This document shows, piece by piece, positions 1-5,858 of a stretch of DNA of 28,578 bases. A program made the translations under genes and the position numbers. The notes below the pieces were generated by a model. It was not told the origin of the DNA and made no database searches. It saw only the letters and a program-made list of their open reading frames with translations. The number at the start of each line of letters is the position of its first letter. Position 1 is the stretch's first letter. The DNA comes from a virus: the IMG/VR virus record IMGVR_UViG_3300020378_000032, positions 1 through 28,578 of that record. One strand, given 5' to 3'.

Positions 1-55
1 AACCTCCGACCCTCTGCGTGCAAAGCAGATGCTCTCCCAACTGAGCTACAGCCCC
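1..55 (-). tRNA. tRNA-Ala (anticodon TGC), 3' end cut by the window edge
   Basis: Read on the minus strand this starts GGGGCTGTAGCTCAGTTGGG, a typical bacterial alanine tRNA 5' half: acceptor strand at 55-49, D-arm, then the anticodon stem TCTGC/GCAGA around loop TTTGCAC with TGC at 22-20. The T-arm begins at the window edge (GGAGG then TT), so the last 20 or so bases are missing. It reads GCN alanine codons. It lies directly behind the last small gene of the run, whose stop codon is inside the acceptor and D region. It is a phage-borne tRNA if the window is all phage; no integrase or second att copy is visible. Confidence 0.93.
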
Positions 56-279
56 AGTTCGTTATCTTTTGGTTTGAACACGACATTGCATAGACCGAGT
101 TTATTCCGTCTTACAATTTCGTTCTTAACCTTTTGTTTCAATTTAGGTCTTTGACCTTCTTTGTTGTATGCCTCTATCAATGTATCTATTGATTGACATT
201 TCATATATTCATGTTCGATAGTCACTTTCTTTGTGTTTCTATCTACCTTGACCTGTGATTTTCCAAATTTAACTGGCAT
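46..279 (-). CDS. Small conserved-type hypothetical protein, 77 aa
   Basis: The function is not recognised. The product is small and basic, rich in Lys and Val, and begins MPVKFGKSQVKVDRN. Start 279 is chosen because AGAGGA lies nine bases before it; an in-frame ATG at 297 lacks a ribosome site. The start overlaps the end of the upstream oxygenase by 11 bases, so it is probably translated with it. The last codons CTG GGG CTG TAG use the first ten bases of the tRNA-Ala gene, so the protein's C-terminus and stop are part of the tRNA. No membrane segment or metal-binding motif is visible. Confidence 0.7.
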   Translation of the reverse strand: MPVKFGKSQVKVDRNTKKVTIEHEYMKCQSIDTLIEAYNKEGQRPKLKQKVKNEIVRRNKLGLCNVVFKPKDNELGL

Positions 280-874
280 AATTGTTATCCTCTTCATTGC
301 AATACCATATTGCAAGACAATATCTATCTCCTCTCAAGACTGGAGCCACACTATGCCAAGTTGTAGTCGATTTGTTGAATCCAACTATCGTCCCAACTTT
401 GGTTGCAACGGTTGTACCATTGACAGTGAGCTCCCCTCCCAAGAAATCATCATTTAAAAATAAAATTGTTGTTCCTGTATCCTTACTATCTGCTTCGTCC
501 ATATGCCAATCAAAATAACTATTTTCGGGATAGTGTATTATTTGCATATATGAAATACTTTCAAAATCTTGACCCTTTGGTAATGCAAAATGTATTGAGT
601 CTATAGTCTTTGCAAATAATGGACTTGGGTATATATTTGCATGAACTCTTCCCTGAGCTTCATATCTATGATTCTTATCACGATATTGTTTTTCTTTAGG
701 AAGGTATGAACTATTCCCCTCGTCAATCATTTCCACTAAGGGTAATGCATGAAAGTCCTCTATTATTTCTTCACAAACCCATTGTTGAATTGCTTGGTCA
801 TGGATAATCGTAAAGTTATCCATATAACCTTTTGGTCTATCTTGATTTGTTTTTTCTACTGTTTGTTTCGGCAT
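269..874 (-). CDS. 2-oxoglutarate/Fe(II)-dependent oxygenase, prolyl-hydroxylase-like, 201 aa
   Basis: Predicted non-haem iron dioxygenase that would use 2-oxoglutarate and O2 to hydroxylate an unknown substrate. The double-stranded beta-helix signature is visible: H124-x-D126 (FDWHMDE), distal H174 (TTTWHSV), and R184 in RGDRYCLAIWY as the likely 2-oxoglutarate anchor. The GGELTVNG strand between them is typical of prolyl 4-hydroxylase-like phage enzymes. It is the last of three oxygenase genes in a row, each overlapping the next. The ATG at 874 lies inside the upstream gene and has no clear ribosome site. An internal ATG at 823 follows AAAGG and sits at the start of the conserved domain, so it may be the real start. 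Substrate unknown. Confidence 0.85.
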   Translation of the reverse strand: MPKQTVEKTNQDRPKGYMDNFTIIHDQAIQQWVCEEIIEDFHALPLVEMIDEGNSSYLPKEKQYRDKNHRYEAQGRVHANIYPSPLFAKTIDSIHFALPKGQDFESISYMQIIHYPENSYFDWHMDEADSKDTGTTILFLNDDFLGGELTVNGTTVATKVGTIVGFNKSTTTWHSVAPVLRGDRYCLAIWYCNEEDNNYAS

Positions 875-1554
875 GTTTCGGGATAAAAAAATATGACTTG
901 AGAATATCTCCAGTCATTAATATATTTAGAGTAGTCATTTATATACGCACCATGCATTTTATTACCTGTAAATAAAACACAACGATTGTATTTGGCTGGA
1001 ATGATATAGGATAAATCCATAGTCTCTTCCACATTTTGCAATAAACCCAAATGTTCTTTATTTGGAATCCAACAGTTTTCATATACTGCAGTACCACCGT
1101 CTTCTTGTTTATCAAGATATACCAACATATTAATTACTGCATTATCATTAGAATCAGAAAAGTTTCCGTCTATGTGAGGGTAATGTTGTAATTGATTATC
1201 TGTGATATTGATAGTTTTGAAACAATTTATTTCTATATCGTTTCTGTATGTATAACCATGTTTATGAAACTTTTCTCTGCATACATTTAAAAGTCTCTCC
1301 ATAGAATTTTCATGTAATCTTGTAGGGTGACCTATTTTGTCTACTATTCTACAATCAAGATAGTCTATACCATTTGGTGTTTTTCTCTCTTCGTTATATT
1401 TCCATAAGGGAACTTGTCGTTGAGATAAATGTTCAAAGATATCATCAGGATTCTCATAATAATTATCTATTGTAAAATATTGGTGTTCTTCATTCCACTG
1501 TATATCCCAGTTATCTGATTGTCTCCATAATGTATCGATACTATAAAAATTCAT
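856..1554 (-). CDS. Putative 2OG/Fe(II)-type oxygenase-fold protein (DUF6445-like), 232 aa
   Basis: A second oxygenase-fold protein. Candidate iron ligands are H127-x-D129 (HYPHIDGNF) and H201 (NKMHGAY), with R216 (WRYSQVIFF) as a possible 2-oxoglutarate contact. Its general look recalls the DUF6445 family; that assignment is from memory and not checked. Start 1554 is preferred over an in-frame start at 1575 because GGAGAGGA lies eight bases before it. It overlaps the upstream oxygenase by 14 bases and the downstream one by 19, so the three are probably translated as a unit. The three are too different in length and motif spacing to look like recent duplicates. Confidence 0.72.
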   Translation of the reverse strand: MNFYSIDTLWRQSDNWDIQWNEEHQYFTIDNYYENPDDIFEHLSQRQVPLWKYNEERKTPNGIDYLDCRIVDKIGHPTRLHENSMERLLNVCREKFHKHGYTYRNDIEINCFKTINITDNQLQHYPHIDGNFSDSNDNAVINMLVYLDKQEDGGTAVYENCWIPNKEHLGLLQNVEETMDLSYIIPAKYNRCVLFTGNKMHGAYINDYSKYINDWRYSQVIFFYPETCRNKQ

Positions 1555-2275
1555 AAGATAAATCCTCTCCGTCACCTGTATTATCTATTGGGTCGTTATG
1601 TTTTAAGTTAAATGATATTGCAACTCTCTTATAATCACCTTTTTGAGGTTGTACACAATGCAACATGTTAGAAGGCCACATTAATGTTTCTCCATCTACA
1701 GGGTGAAATATCATTTCTGTTAAACTGCCTGGCTGACCTATTCCTACTGTATTTGGAAATCCACCATCACCTTCATCAGGTCGTTTTGTTGATATCCATG
1801 AAGAATGATATGCTGGACTCAAAAATTTGATACCTTGATGACTGTCATTTATAGGATAGTATGTACCACTAATCTGTGAGTCTTGGTGAGAATGATAAGA
1901 ATGATATATGTTTTCTTCCCAAACACTTACCCATGAAAATAAATGTATATTATGTCGTGTTAAATGTTTCACATCTCTACCAAACTGATATTTTTGATAT
2001 GCTACATATGTATCCTTAACTTGATTTGCAAATGAAGTGTACCATGGGAACTGAGTCATGGCTTCTCTCTGTTTTTCAAAGAAATATGTTGTGTAATATC
2101 TTTTTGGGTCGGACTCGAATTGTTTTATCTCTTCTATAAGAGATATACAGTCCTCAACAACTTGTTCATGGTCGAGTTTCATCTCACCTCTTAGAAGAGG
2201 TGTGGGAAATATATCATTTATTGTATATTGAAATGGTTCAAATAGAACATCACTTCTAATCTTTGGTGGTCTCAT
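1541..2275 (-). CDS. Putative 2OG/Fe(II) oxygenase (TIGR02466-like), 244 aa
   Basis: Third oxygenase of the cluster, first in transcription order. Metal-ligand candidates lie in a histidine-rich stretch H125, H128, H130, D132 followed by SGTYY, then H206 (WPSNMLHCVQP) and R217 (KRVAISFNL). The SGxYY and MWPSxxLHxVxP patterns are typical of the phage family usually labelled putative 2OG-Fe(II) oxygenase. It overlaps the end of the outer-spanin gene by 20 bases, so oxygenases and lysis genes share a transcript. No strong ribosome site precedes the ATG, suggesting coupling. The substrate cannot be read from the sequence. Confidence 0.85.
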   Translation of the reverse strand: MRPPKIRSDVLFEPFQYTINDIFPTPLLRGEMKLDHEQVVEDCISLIEEIKQFESDPKRYYTTYFFEKQREAMTQFPWYTSFANQVKDTYVAYQKYQFGRDVKHLTRHNIHLFSWVSVWEENIYHSYHSHQDSQISGTYYPINDSHQGIKFLSPAYHSSWISTKRPDEGDGGFPNTVGIGQPGSLTEMIFHPVDGETLMWPSNMLHCVQPQKGDYKRVAISFNLKHNDPIDNTGDGEDLSYEFL

Positions 2276-2801
2276 TCTTTTTCACTGCAGCTCCAACCCC
2301 AGGCTCACCTTTGATTGTCACATTCCTATAATATATTATTACTTCACCCATTTGTTTGATATATCGTTTGAGTTCTTGCATGTCTTCTGCCATGACTTTG
2401 TAGTCACCGATAGTAGTTGCAACAAACAATATCTCACCATTGTTTTGTTTTTTCATTTCATCTATGAACTGGTCAAGATATGTATATCCCTCTGGCCAAT
2501 CGGGATTCTCTCTTTCTGATAGTTCACATGTTTTTGGTCTTTTGAATTGTTCCACACCTTCTTCATTGAATTTAGGTGGGTCATATTGTATAGTTCTCCT
2601 ACAAGGATTTACTATTTTTGCTTCTGATACAACGAACCACTTTGGTGCTGTCAATTGCACTGGTCTTGGTAAATCGGGTTGCATTATCTCTATCTCTATT
2701 GGTGTAGATACAATTTCAACCTTCTTGTTTGGAAGAAGGGAACAACCACTAATTATCGTTGTTATTAGGATTGGTAAGATTATATAATTCTTTAGTGTCA
2801 T
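2256..2801 (-). CDS. Lipoprotein, probable outer-membrane spanin subunit, 181 aa
   Basis: The N-terminus is a lipoprotein signal: Lys, a hydrophobic run, then lipobox ISGC with Cys20 as the expected lipidated residue. The ATG is inside the preceding gene, 53 bases overlapping in another frame, with GGAGGG nine bases before it. This nested arrangement, a membrane-anchored coiled-coil gene overlapping a lipoprotein gene, is the hallmark of two-component spanins (Rz/Rz1 of lambda, pseT.3/pseT.2 of T4), which fuse inner and outer membranes at the last step of lysis of Gram-negative hosts. At 181 residues it is longer than most outer spanins; the C-terminal half (PDWPEGYTYLDQF onwards) looks like an extra domain of unknown role. 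Confidence 0.7.
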   Translation of the reverse strand: MTLKNYIILPILITTIISGCSLLPNKKVEIVSTPIEIEIMQPDLPRPVQLTAPKWFVVSEAKIVNPCRRTIQYDPPKFNEEGVEQFKRPKTCELSERENPDWPEGYTYLDQFIDEMKKQNNGEILFVATTIGDYKVMAEDMQELKRYIKQMGEVIIYYRNVTIKGEPGVGAAVKKNETTKD

Positions 2802-3135
2802 CTTCTATTCCCTCCATTACTAATTCACTTGCATTATTCATTCTAGTTTCTATCATGCCAGGCTTCTTTAGTGCAAGTAAATCTAAATTGTGCCTTGAAA
2901 AGATTGCAAGATATTCAGCTTTCTCTGCTTCTATCTCTGCATTTCTTCTCGTCATATTCATAAGAGATTGACCTTGTTTCTCGTATGACTCTCTTAAGGT
3001 TTCTATAGCTCTAGTTTGTTCTTCTAGAGCATTCTCTAGTTTAATATTGTTCTCTGTCAATGTCTGATTCTGATTATACAGATACCAAGAACCTAATCCT
3101 AGAACAAGTATTAATGTAATTAACATTTGTTGCAT
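2749..3135 (-). CDS. Probable inner-membrane spanin subunit (Rz-like), 128 aa
   Basis: One N-terminal hydrophobic segment (about residues 4-20, MLITLILVLGLGSWYLY) is followed by a charged, heptad-like stretch from about 24 to 90 that should form a periplasmic coiled coil, the standard layout of an inner spanin. The C-terminus is Asn-rich. The stop of the upstream gene and this start overlap as TAATG, with GGAG about ten bases upstream. The lipoprotein gene begins inside its 3' end. Assigned by topology and gene arrangement; sequence similarity to known spanins is not obvious by eye. Confidence 0.7.
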   Translation of the reverse strand: MQQMLITLILVLGLGSWYLYNQNQTLTENNIKLENALEEQTRAIETLRESYEKQGQSLMNMTRRNAEIEAEKAEYLAIFSRHNLDLLALKKPGMIETRMNNASELVMEGIEDDTKELYNLTNPNNNDN

Positions 3136-3404
3136 TATTCATCGTCTCCATAGTCATAGTCTTCAATTATATAGTTCAGACCAGCTGCACTTCTATATTC
3201 AACTATCTTTCCATCTTCGTCCTTGAACTTAAGATGTTTTTCTTTTTGGACTAATATTTTTTTGGTGATATATGACCTATCGTCTGCATCACCCCATTCT
3301 TTATTAAAAGATACGGTGACCTTATATCGTGTTAAAAAGAGGGATTGAATCCAAGTCCCAATCTTTTTAATCATTTCCCAAACTTTTATAAAGAATTCCT
3401 TCAT
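3135..3404 (-). CDS. Hypothetical protein, 89 aa, first gene of the lysis/oxygenase run
   Basis: The function is not recognised. An amphipathic, aromatic N-terminus (MKEFFIKVWEMIKKIGTWIQ) suggests membrane or interface contact. The C-terminal part is beta-rich with an acidic tail (EDYDYGDDE). Start 3404 is the ATG. A TTG at 3425 in the same frame would extend it by seven residues but falls on the T-run of the upstream terminator-like hairpin and upstream of the late promoter box. The box CTAAATA ends only five bases before the ATG, so the late transcript should be leaderless here. It ends as TAATG with the inner-spanin start. Confidence 0.6.
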   Translation of the reverse strand: MKEFFIKVWEMIKKIGTWIQSLFLTRYKVTVSFNKEWGDADDRSYITKKILVQKEKHLKFKDEDGKIVEYRSAAGLNYIIEDYDYGDDE

Positions 3405-3409
3405 AATCT

Positions 3410-3416
3410 TATTTAG
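3410..3416 (-). promoter_or_regulatory. Late-promoter-like box CTAAATA
   Basis: CTAAATA on the minus strand resembles the T4 late -10 element TATAAATA used by gp55-directed RNA polymerase. It sits just downstream of the terminator-like hairpin and five bases before the ATG at 3404, the same spacing as at 13607 and 21901. It probably drives the lysis and oxygenase genes late in infection. Confidence 0.5.
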
Positions 3417-3426
3417 TATAAACAAA

Positions 3427-3466
3427 ACCCCTCTTCATCCAATACTCTTCAGCAGTGTCGAGGGGT
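3427..3466 (-). terminator. Terminator-like hairpin, 7-bp stem, T-run
   Basis: On the minus strand ACCCCTC (3466-3460) and GAGGGGT (3433-3427) pair perfectly across a 26-base loop, followed by TTTTGTTT. The loop is long for an intrinsic terminator. The 5' arm can also pair with an upstream segment (see the structured RNA entry), so termination may be conditional. It separates the nucleotidase run from the late lysis run. Confidence 0.42.
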
Positions 3467-3555
3467 CTCTAGATTAGAATCTTCCTACTCACAGTCGTTA
3501 TCTGTTCTTGCAGCCCGTCTACGGGAGAGGGGAACGACCCCTCGGTCTTCTAATC
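3427..3555 (-). ncRNA. Structured noncoding RNA or attenuator candidate
   Basis: About 150 bases between genes hold no convincing coding frame but many perfect complementarities. GATTAGAA (3555-3548) pairs with TTCTAATC (3479-3472). CGAGGGGTC (3544-3536) pairs with GACCCCTCG (3467-3459), 9 bp. Locally, GAGGGG/CCCCTC (3543-3538 with 3532-3527) forms a hairpin with a 5-base loop, CCCG/CGGG (3525-3522 with 3517-3514) a tetraloop hairpin, and ACAG/CTGT (3505-3502 with 3494-3491) another. The 9-bp and 8-bp helices cross, which makes a pseudoknot, and the 9-bp helix excludes both the local hairpin and the terminator-like hairpin. It matches no RNA family I recognise, and a tRNA was considered and rejected. 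Confidence 0.45.
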
Positions 3556-3556
3556 G

Positions 3557-3727
3557 TTAACTTGTAATCTCATCTAACAAATCTAAGTCAACTTTTTCTA
3601 ATAAAGTAATCTTATATTTGTCACCAATCTGTTCAACATTGTGAGGAACATCTACTCCTCTTTCTCTTGCAATGTTTACCCTATTGGTAAATTCGTTATA
3701 ATCTTCTGTTGATAATATTGCTTCCAT
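3557..3727 (-). CDS. Small hypothetical protein, 56 aa
   Basis: The frame begins MEAILSTEDYNEFTNRVN and ends VDLDLLDEITS. Its ATG overlaps the stop of the nucleotidase gene (TAATG), with GGAG six bases upstream, so it should be translated with it. The composition is acidic and helical, with no Cys and no membrane segment. The stop is two bases from the structured RNA element, so that element is in effect its 3' untranslated region. Function unknown. Confidence 0.6.
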   Translation of the reverse strand: MEAILSTEDYNEFTNRVNIARERGVDVPHNVEQIGDKYKITLLEKVDLDLLDEITS

Positions 3728-4227
3728 TATTCTCCGTTTCTAAGTTTCTTGAGTTGTTCGATAGTGTCAGCAGCAGAAGTGTGAAGGATACCTATCCCAC
3801 CAGCATTCTCCCAAGCTTCAATGTTTTTTGGTCTATCGTCAATCAAGACATTTTTCTTCATGGCATATGCAGCCTTCTGACTTCCTGTAAATGTACAGTT
3901 CACAACCACACTTGGGTCGACATATTTCTTAATCCATGACTTTTTATCGAAGACAACCAACTCTCTGTTGACTACACCAGCTGCAGTCAATATCTCCCAA
4001 GGACAACCAGTATGTTTGATATATGCAATCAAGTCATACATGTCTATCATTGGTGGAAGGTTTGCAAATAATCTTTTGTTTGTTAACTCTTCTTTTCTTA
4101 GGTCATATTGAGTGTGACCTTTGTCGTCATTTGTGATAGGGTGACCGATATATTCTTCACAACCTTTTAAGAAGTCTGCAAGAACACCGTCCATATCAAC
4201 AAAAATATATTTTATGTTTTTACTCAT
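3727..4227 (-). CDS. HAD-superfamily 5'-nucleotidase / deoxyribonucleotidase-like, 166 aa
   Basis: Predicted phosphatase of the haloacid dehalogenase superfamily, probably acting on (deoxy)nucleoside monophosphates. Motif I is FVDMDGVLADF (nucleophile and acid/base Asp pair), motif II is the Thr in ILTAAG, a Lys lies in the QKAAYAMKK region, and motif III is LIDDRPKNIEAW with the paired Asp. DMDGVLADF and IDDRPKN are typical of the NT5C-like deoxyribonucleotidases found in phages and bacteria. The ATG at 4227 follows GGAGGAGG by nine bases; a TTG at 4233 is the alternative. It sits in a run with nucleotide-metabolism genes, which fits a role in pool balance or host DNA salvage. Confidence 0.82.
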   Translation of the reverse strand: MSKNIKYIFVDMDGVLADFLKGCEEYIGHPITNDDKGHTQYDLRKEELTNKRLFANLPPMIDMYDLIAYIKHTGCPWEILTAAGVVNRELVVFDKKSWIKKYVDPSVVVNCTFTGSQKAAYAMKKNVLIDDRPKNIEAWENAGGIGILHTSAADTIEQLKKLRNGE

Positions 4228-4441
4228 CTTCAAATGCCTCCTCCATTTTTTTCCAGTCTTGAGGGGTATAACCTGTCATAATAAACTCTCTTTCGTCTTC
4301 TGAAAGATTAGGAAAGATGTCTTGGATAAGTCTTCTTTCTCCAGCAGGTCTGTTCCATTCTTCGACCTGTTCTGCAGATATATCCATATACATCTTGTTG
4401 GTTATTCCTGTTAGGGGGCTTACTCTCTCAATCTCAATCAT
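4220..4441 (-). CDS. Small conserved-type phage protein, 73 aa
   Basis: The pattern IQDIFPNLSEDEREFIMTG...W near the C-terminus is a recurrent signature of short phage proteins of unknown function; the N-terminus has the paired SPLTGITNKMYMDI strand. It is acidic and soluble. It has its own consensus-like promoter (TTGACA, 18 bases, TATAAT) ending six bases before the ATG, so its mRNA should be leaderless; there is no ribosome binding site. Its end overlaps the nucleotidase start by eight bases. Confidence 0.65.
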   Translation of the reverse strand: MIEIERVSPLTGITNKMYMDISAEQVEEWNRPAGERRLIQDIFPNLSEDEREFIMTGYTPQDWKKMEEAFEDE

Positions 4442-4447
4442 GTAAAC

Positions 4448-4477
4448 ATTATAACACTAAATGCTACCTATTGTCAA
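4448..4477 (-). promoter_or_regulatory. Sigma70-type promoter TTGACA-18-TATAAT
   Basis: TTGACA at 4477-4472 and TATAAT at 4453-4448 match both consensus hexamers exactly, spaced 18 bases apart. The -35 overlaps the TGA stop of the upstream metalloprotease gene. Only six bases lie between the -10 and the ATG at 4441, so transcription should begin at or beside the start codon. Confidence 0.75.
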
Positions 4478-4788
4478 GGCATTTCGTATGTTTTTTCGTA
4501 CAAATATGCCTCATTTTCGTCTATTTTTCCGTTAGTTAGAACCTGTTTTACATGCATCATTTCATGTGCAAGAGTAGTGAATCTTTCATCGTCCATTTTA
4601 ATGAAAATATCAATATAAGTCCTCTTTCCTATGGTTCTAGGATACTCTATAAGGCCTTTTTGAGAGAATTGTGGGGGTAATCTCTTAATATGCACTACAG
4701 CGTCCTTAGAATCGACGCAGAGTGCCTTAGAATGCATTATTGCACTCTCTAGAAGGGGTTTGTATTTACAGTAAATCTCCATCGTCAT
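4474..4788 (-). CDS. Small zincin-type metalloprotease, 104 aa
   Basis: It contains the zinc-protease motif LAHEMMHVKQ (HExxH with catalytic Glu) followed about 14 residues later by E-A-Y (DENEAYLYE), a plausible third ligand. At 104 residues it is a minimal zincin, similar in layout to SprT-like or other mini-metallopeptidases in phages. No signal peptide is present, so it should act in the cytoplasm or virion. Two ATGs (4788 and 4782) are possible; neither has a good ribosome site. The start overlaps the zinc-ribbon gene by 23 bases, implying coupled translation. Substrate unknown. Confidence 0.7.
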   Translation of the reverse strand: MTMEIYCKYKPLLESAIMHSKALCVDSKDAVVHIKRLPPQFSQKGLIEYPRTIGKRTYIDIFIKMDDERFTTLAHEMMHVKQVLTNGKIDENEAYLYEKTYEMP

Positions 4789-4939
4789 ATTCTAGTTCTT
4801 CGATACTATCAATATCGACTTCTGCACCACAAAAAGGACAATGTTGTATTGGATAGTGGTGTGAATCCATTTCGTGTTCTATTTCACACTCAGATTTACA
4901 TTCTTGACAATATATTTTAAATATTTTTGCTTGGGTCAT
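4766..4939 (-). CDS. Small zinc-ribbon protein, 57 aa
   Basis: The reading frame from ATG 4939 encodes MTQAKIFKIYCQECKSECE..., then HCPFCGAEVDID and an acidic tail. Two CxxC pairs (C11/C14 and C34/C37) with nearby histidines form a zinc-ribbon knuckle like those of small transcription or nucleic-acid-binding proteins. GGAGAG lies ten bases before the ATG. It overlaps the gene before it by 23 bases and the gene after it by 23. The overlaps on both sides, the motif and the ribosome site together make it a likely real gene. Confidence 0.75.
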   Translation of the reverse strand: MTQAKIFKIYCQECKSECEIEHEMDSHHYPIQHCPFCGAEVDIDSIEELEYDDGDLL

Positions 4940-5180
4940 GAAATTCTTTCTCTCCTATAGCTTCTTTAAATAGATTTTCCATACTTTTCTTTTTTCCGTC
5001 CAAAGTTGCATATGGAAGTGGGTGAGGTGCCTCAGATTCGTAAAAATCTTGACCCTCTATATAGACACGAACTTCATTCTCTAGTGTATCAATAGATTTA
5101 AATATATGTTGTAATCGTAGACAGTCTACATCATATTTGACATATCTAGGATTAGGTAAGTAAAGTTTAAAAGACTTCAC
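4917..5180 (-). CDS. Hypothetical protein with GTG start, 87 aa
   Basis: The function is not recognised. The protein starts (M)KSFKLYLPNPRYVKYDVDCLRL and is soluble and charged. The start codon is GTG at 5180, sharing its first base with the TAG stop of the glutaredoxin gene; AAGGAG seven bases upstream supports this start. The N-terminal MKSFKLYL faintly recalls the capsid-targeting sequences elsewhere in the window but lacks the x-E cleavage site, so I do not count it. It lies in the redox and nucleotide run. Confidence 0.65.
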   Translation of the reverse strand: MKSFKLYLPNPRYVKYDVDCLRLQHIFKSIDTLENEVRVYIEGQDFYESEAPHPLPYATLDGKKKSMENLFKEAIGEKEFHDPSKNI

Positions 5181-5413
5181 TAAACTCTCCTTATACCATT
5201 ACTCCACTGTTCGAATTCTGTATATCCACCAATATATTCACCGTGTGCAGTGATTTGTGGAAAGGTTCTGGCTGTTGGAAACTTCTCAAAGAGCTCTTCT
5301 CTTGTAAAGTCCTCACCTATCATATAATATTTGTATTCATATCCCTTCTGTTCACAAAGATTCTTTGCACGAACACAAAAAGGACATGCTGGTTTACTCC
5401 ATATTTCAATCAT
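5180..5413 (-). CDS. Glutaredoxin (NrdC-like), 77 aa
   Basis: Thiol-disulfide oxidoreductase that probably re-reduces the phage ribonucleotide reductase after each turnover. The active site is KPACPFCVRAK (C-P-F-C near residue 9), followed by TFPQI (the cis-Pro TFP motif) and GGYTEFEQW (glutathione-binding GGxxE). The length is normal for a small glutaredoxin or NrdH-like protein. The start overlaps the cytochrome gene stop by eight bases. It is in the same run as nrdA and nrdB, which supports an electron-donor role. Confidence 0.92.
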   Translation of the reverse strand: MIEIWSKPACPFCVRAKNLCEQKGYEYKYYMIGEDFTREELFEKFPTARTFPQITAHGEYIGGYTEFEQWSNGIRRV

Positions 5414-5852
5414 TCATCGTTTCCTCTATAAATTGAGATATTGTGGATATGTCTGAGTCACTCAACATTCCTGCTTGAGCCCACATTGTAGAAGACATAT
5501 TACCCACTGTCTCATTATTTTGATATTGATACAATCTACCACTTATATAATCTGCAGATTGACCAGCAAGTTTAGGGAATACTCCCATACCTTGACCTTC
5601 ATTACCATGACAAGCTGCACAACCAGCCCAAAGACCTCTAATTGAACTAAATGGGTCTTCTGCAGCTGCAGCTTGTTGTCTCTGTAGTTGTTCCACTACA
5701 GTACCATGTACTTTGACATATTCTTCATAACATTCACCTGTACAATTATGTGTAGATGAATAACCTGTATATTCTAAATCGGGGTAGACAACAGTGGCAA
5801 AAAATCCAAAAATACTGAAACTACCCAGTAATGCTAATCCTAACTCTTTCAT
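5406..5852 (-). CDS. Membrane-anchored c-type cytochrome, single haem, 148 aa
   Basis: A hydrophobic N-terminal segment (about residues 5-22) should export and anchor the protein, and a class I cytochrome c domain follows from about residue 68. The haem-attachment motif is C78-A-A-C81-H82 (WAGCAACHGNEGQG), then FPKLAGQSADYI, with M119, M123 or M129 as possible axial ligands before SDSDISTISQFI. This order resembles a single-domain cytochrome c4/c5-like protein. An extra pair, C37 and C41 (NCTGEC), lies near the anchor. It would need the host cytochrome c maturation system and could pass electrons to a terminal oxidase. The ribosome site AAGGAG is only two bases from the ATG, so coupling to the upstream gene is likely. 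Confidence 0.88.
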   Translation of the reverse strand: MKELGLALLGSFSIFGFFATVVYPDLEYTGYSSTHNCTGECYEEYVKVHGTVVEQLQRQQAAAAEDPFSSIRGLWAGCAACHGNEGQGMGVFPKLAGQSADYISGRLYQYQNNETVGNMSSTMWAQAGMLSDSDISTISQFIEETMND

Positions 5853-5858
5853 ATCTCC

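Noticed and set aside
1-55. tRNA as a phage attachment site
   Set aside because: No integrase, excisionase or second copy of the tRNA end in the window; a lytic T4-like phage would carry its own tRNAs.
3427-3480. Short frame ending RPLDTAEEYWMKRGFVYTK on the minus strand near the terminator-like hairpin
   Set aside because: It looks protein-like but opens just after a TAG and has only an internal ATG nine codons from its stop; could be a gene remnant, not supported as a gene.
3472-3555. Possible tRNA in the structured region, because the 8-bp closing helix spans a tRNA-like length
   Set aside because: No T-loop TTCRANY, no D-arm GG pair and no anticodon arm in place on either strand.
4917-5180. 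MKSFKLYL as a third capsid-targeting sequence
   Set aside because: The first seven residues are similar but the (L/I)-x-E cleavage site is missing and the gene is in the redox/nucleotide run, not the late block.
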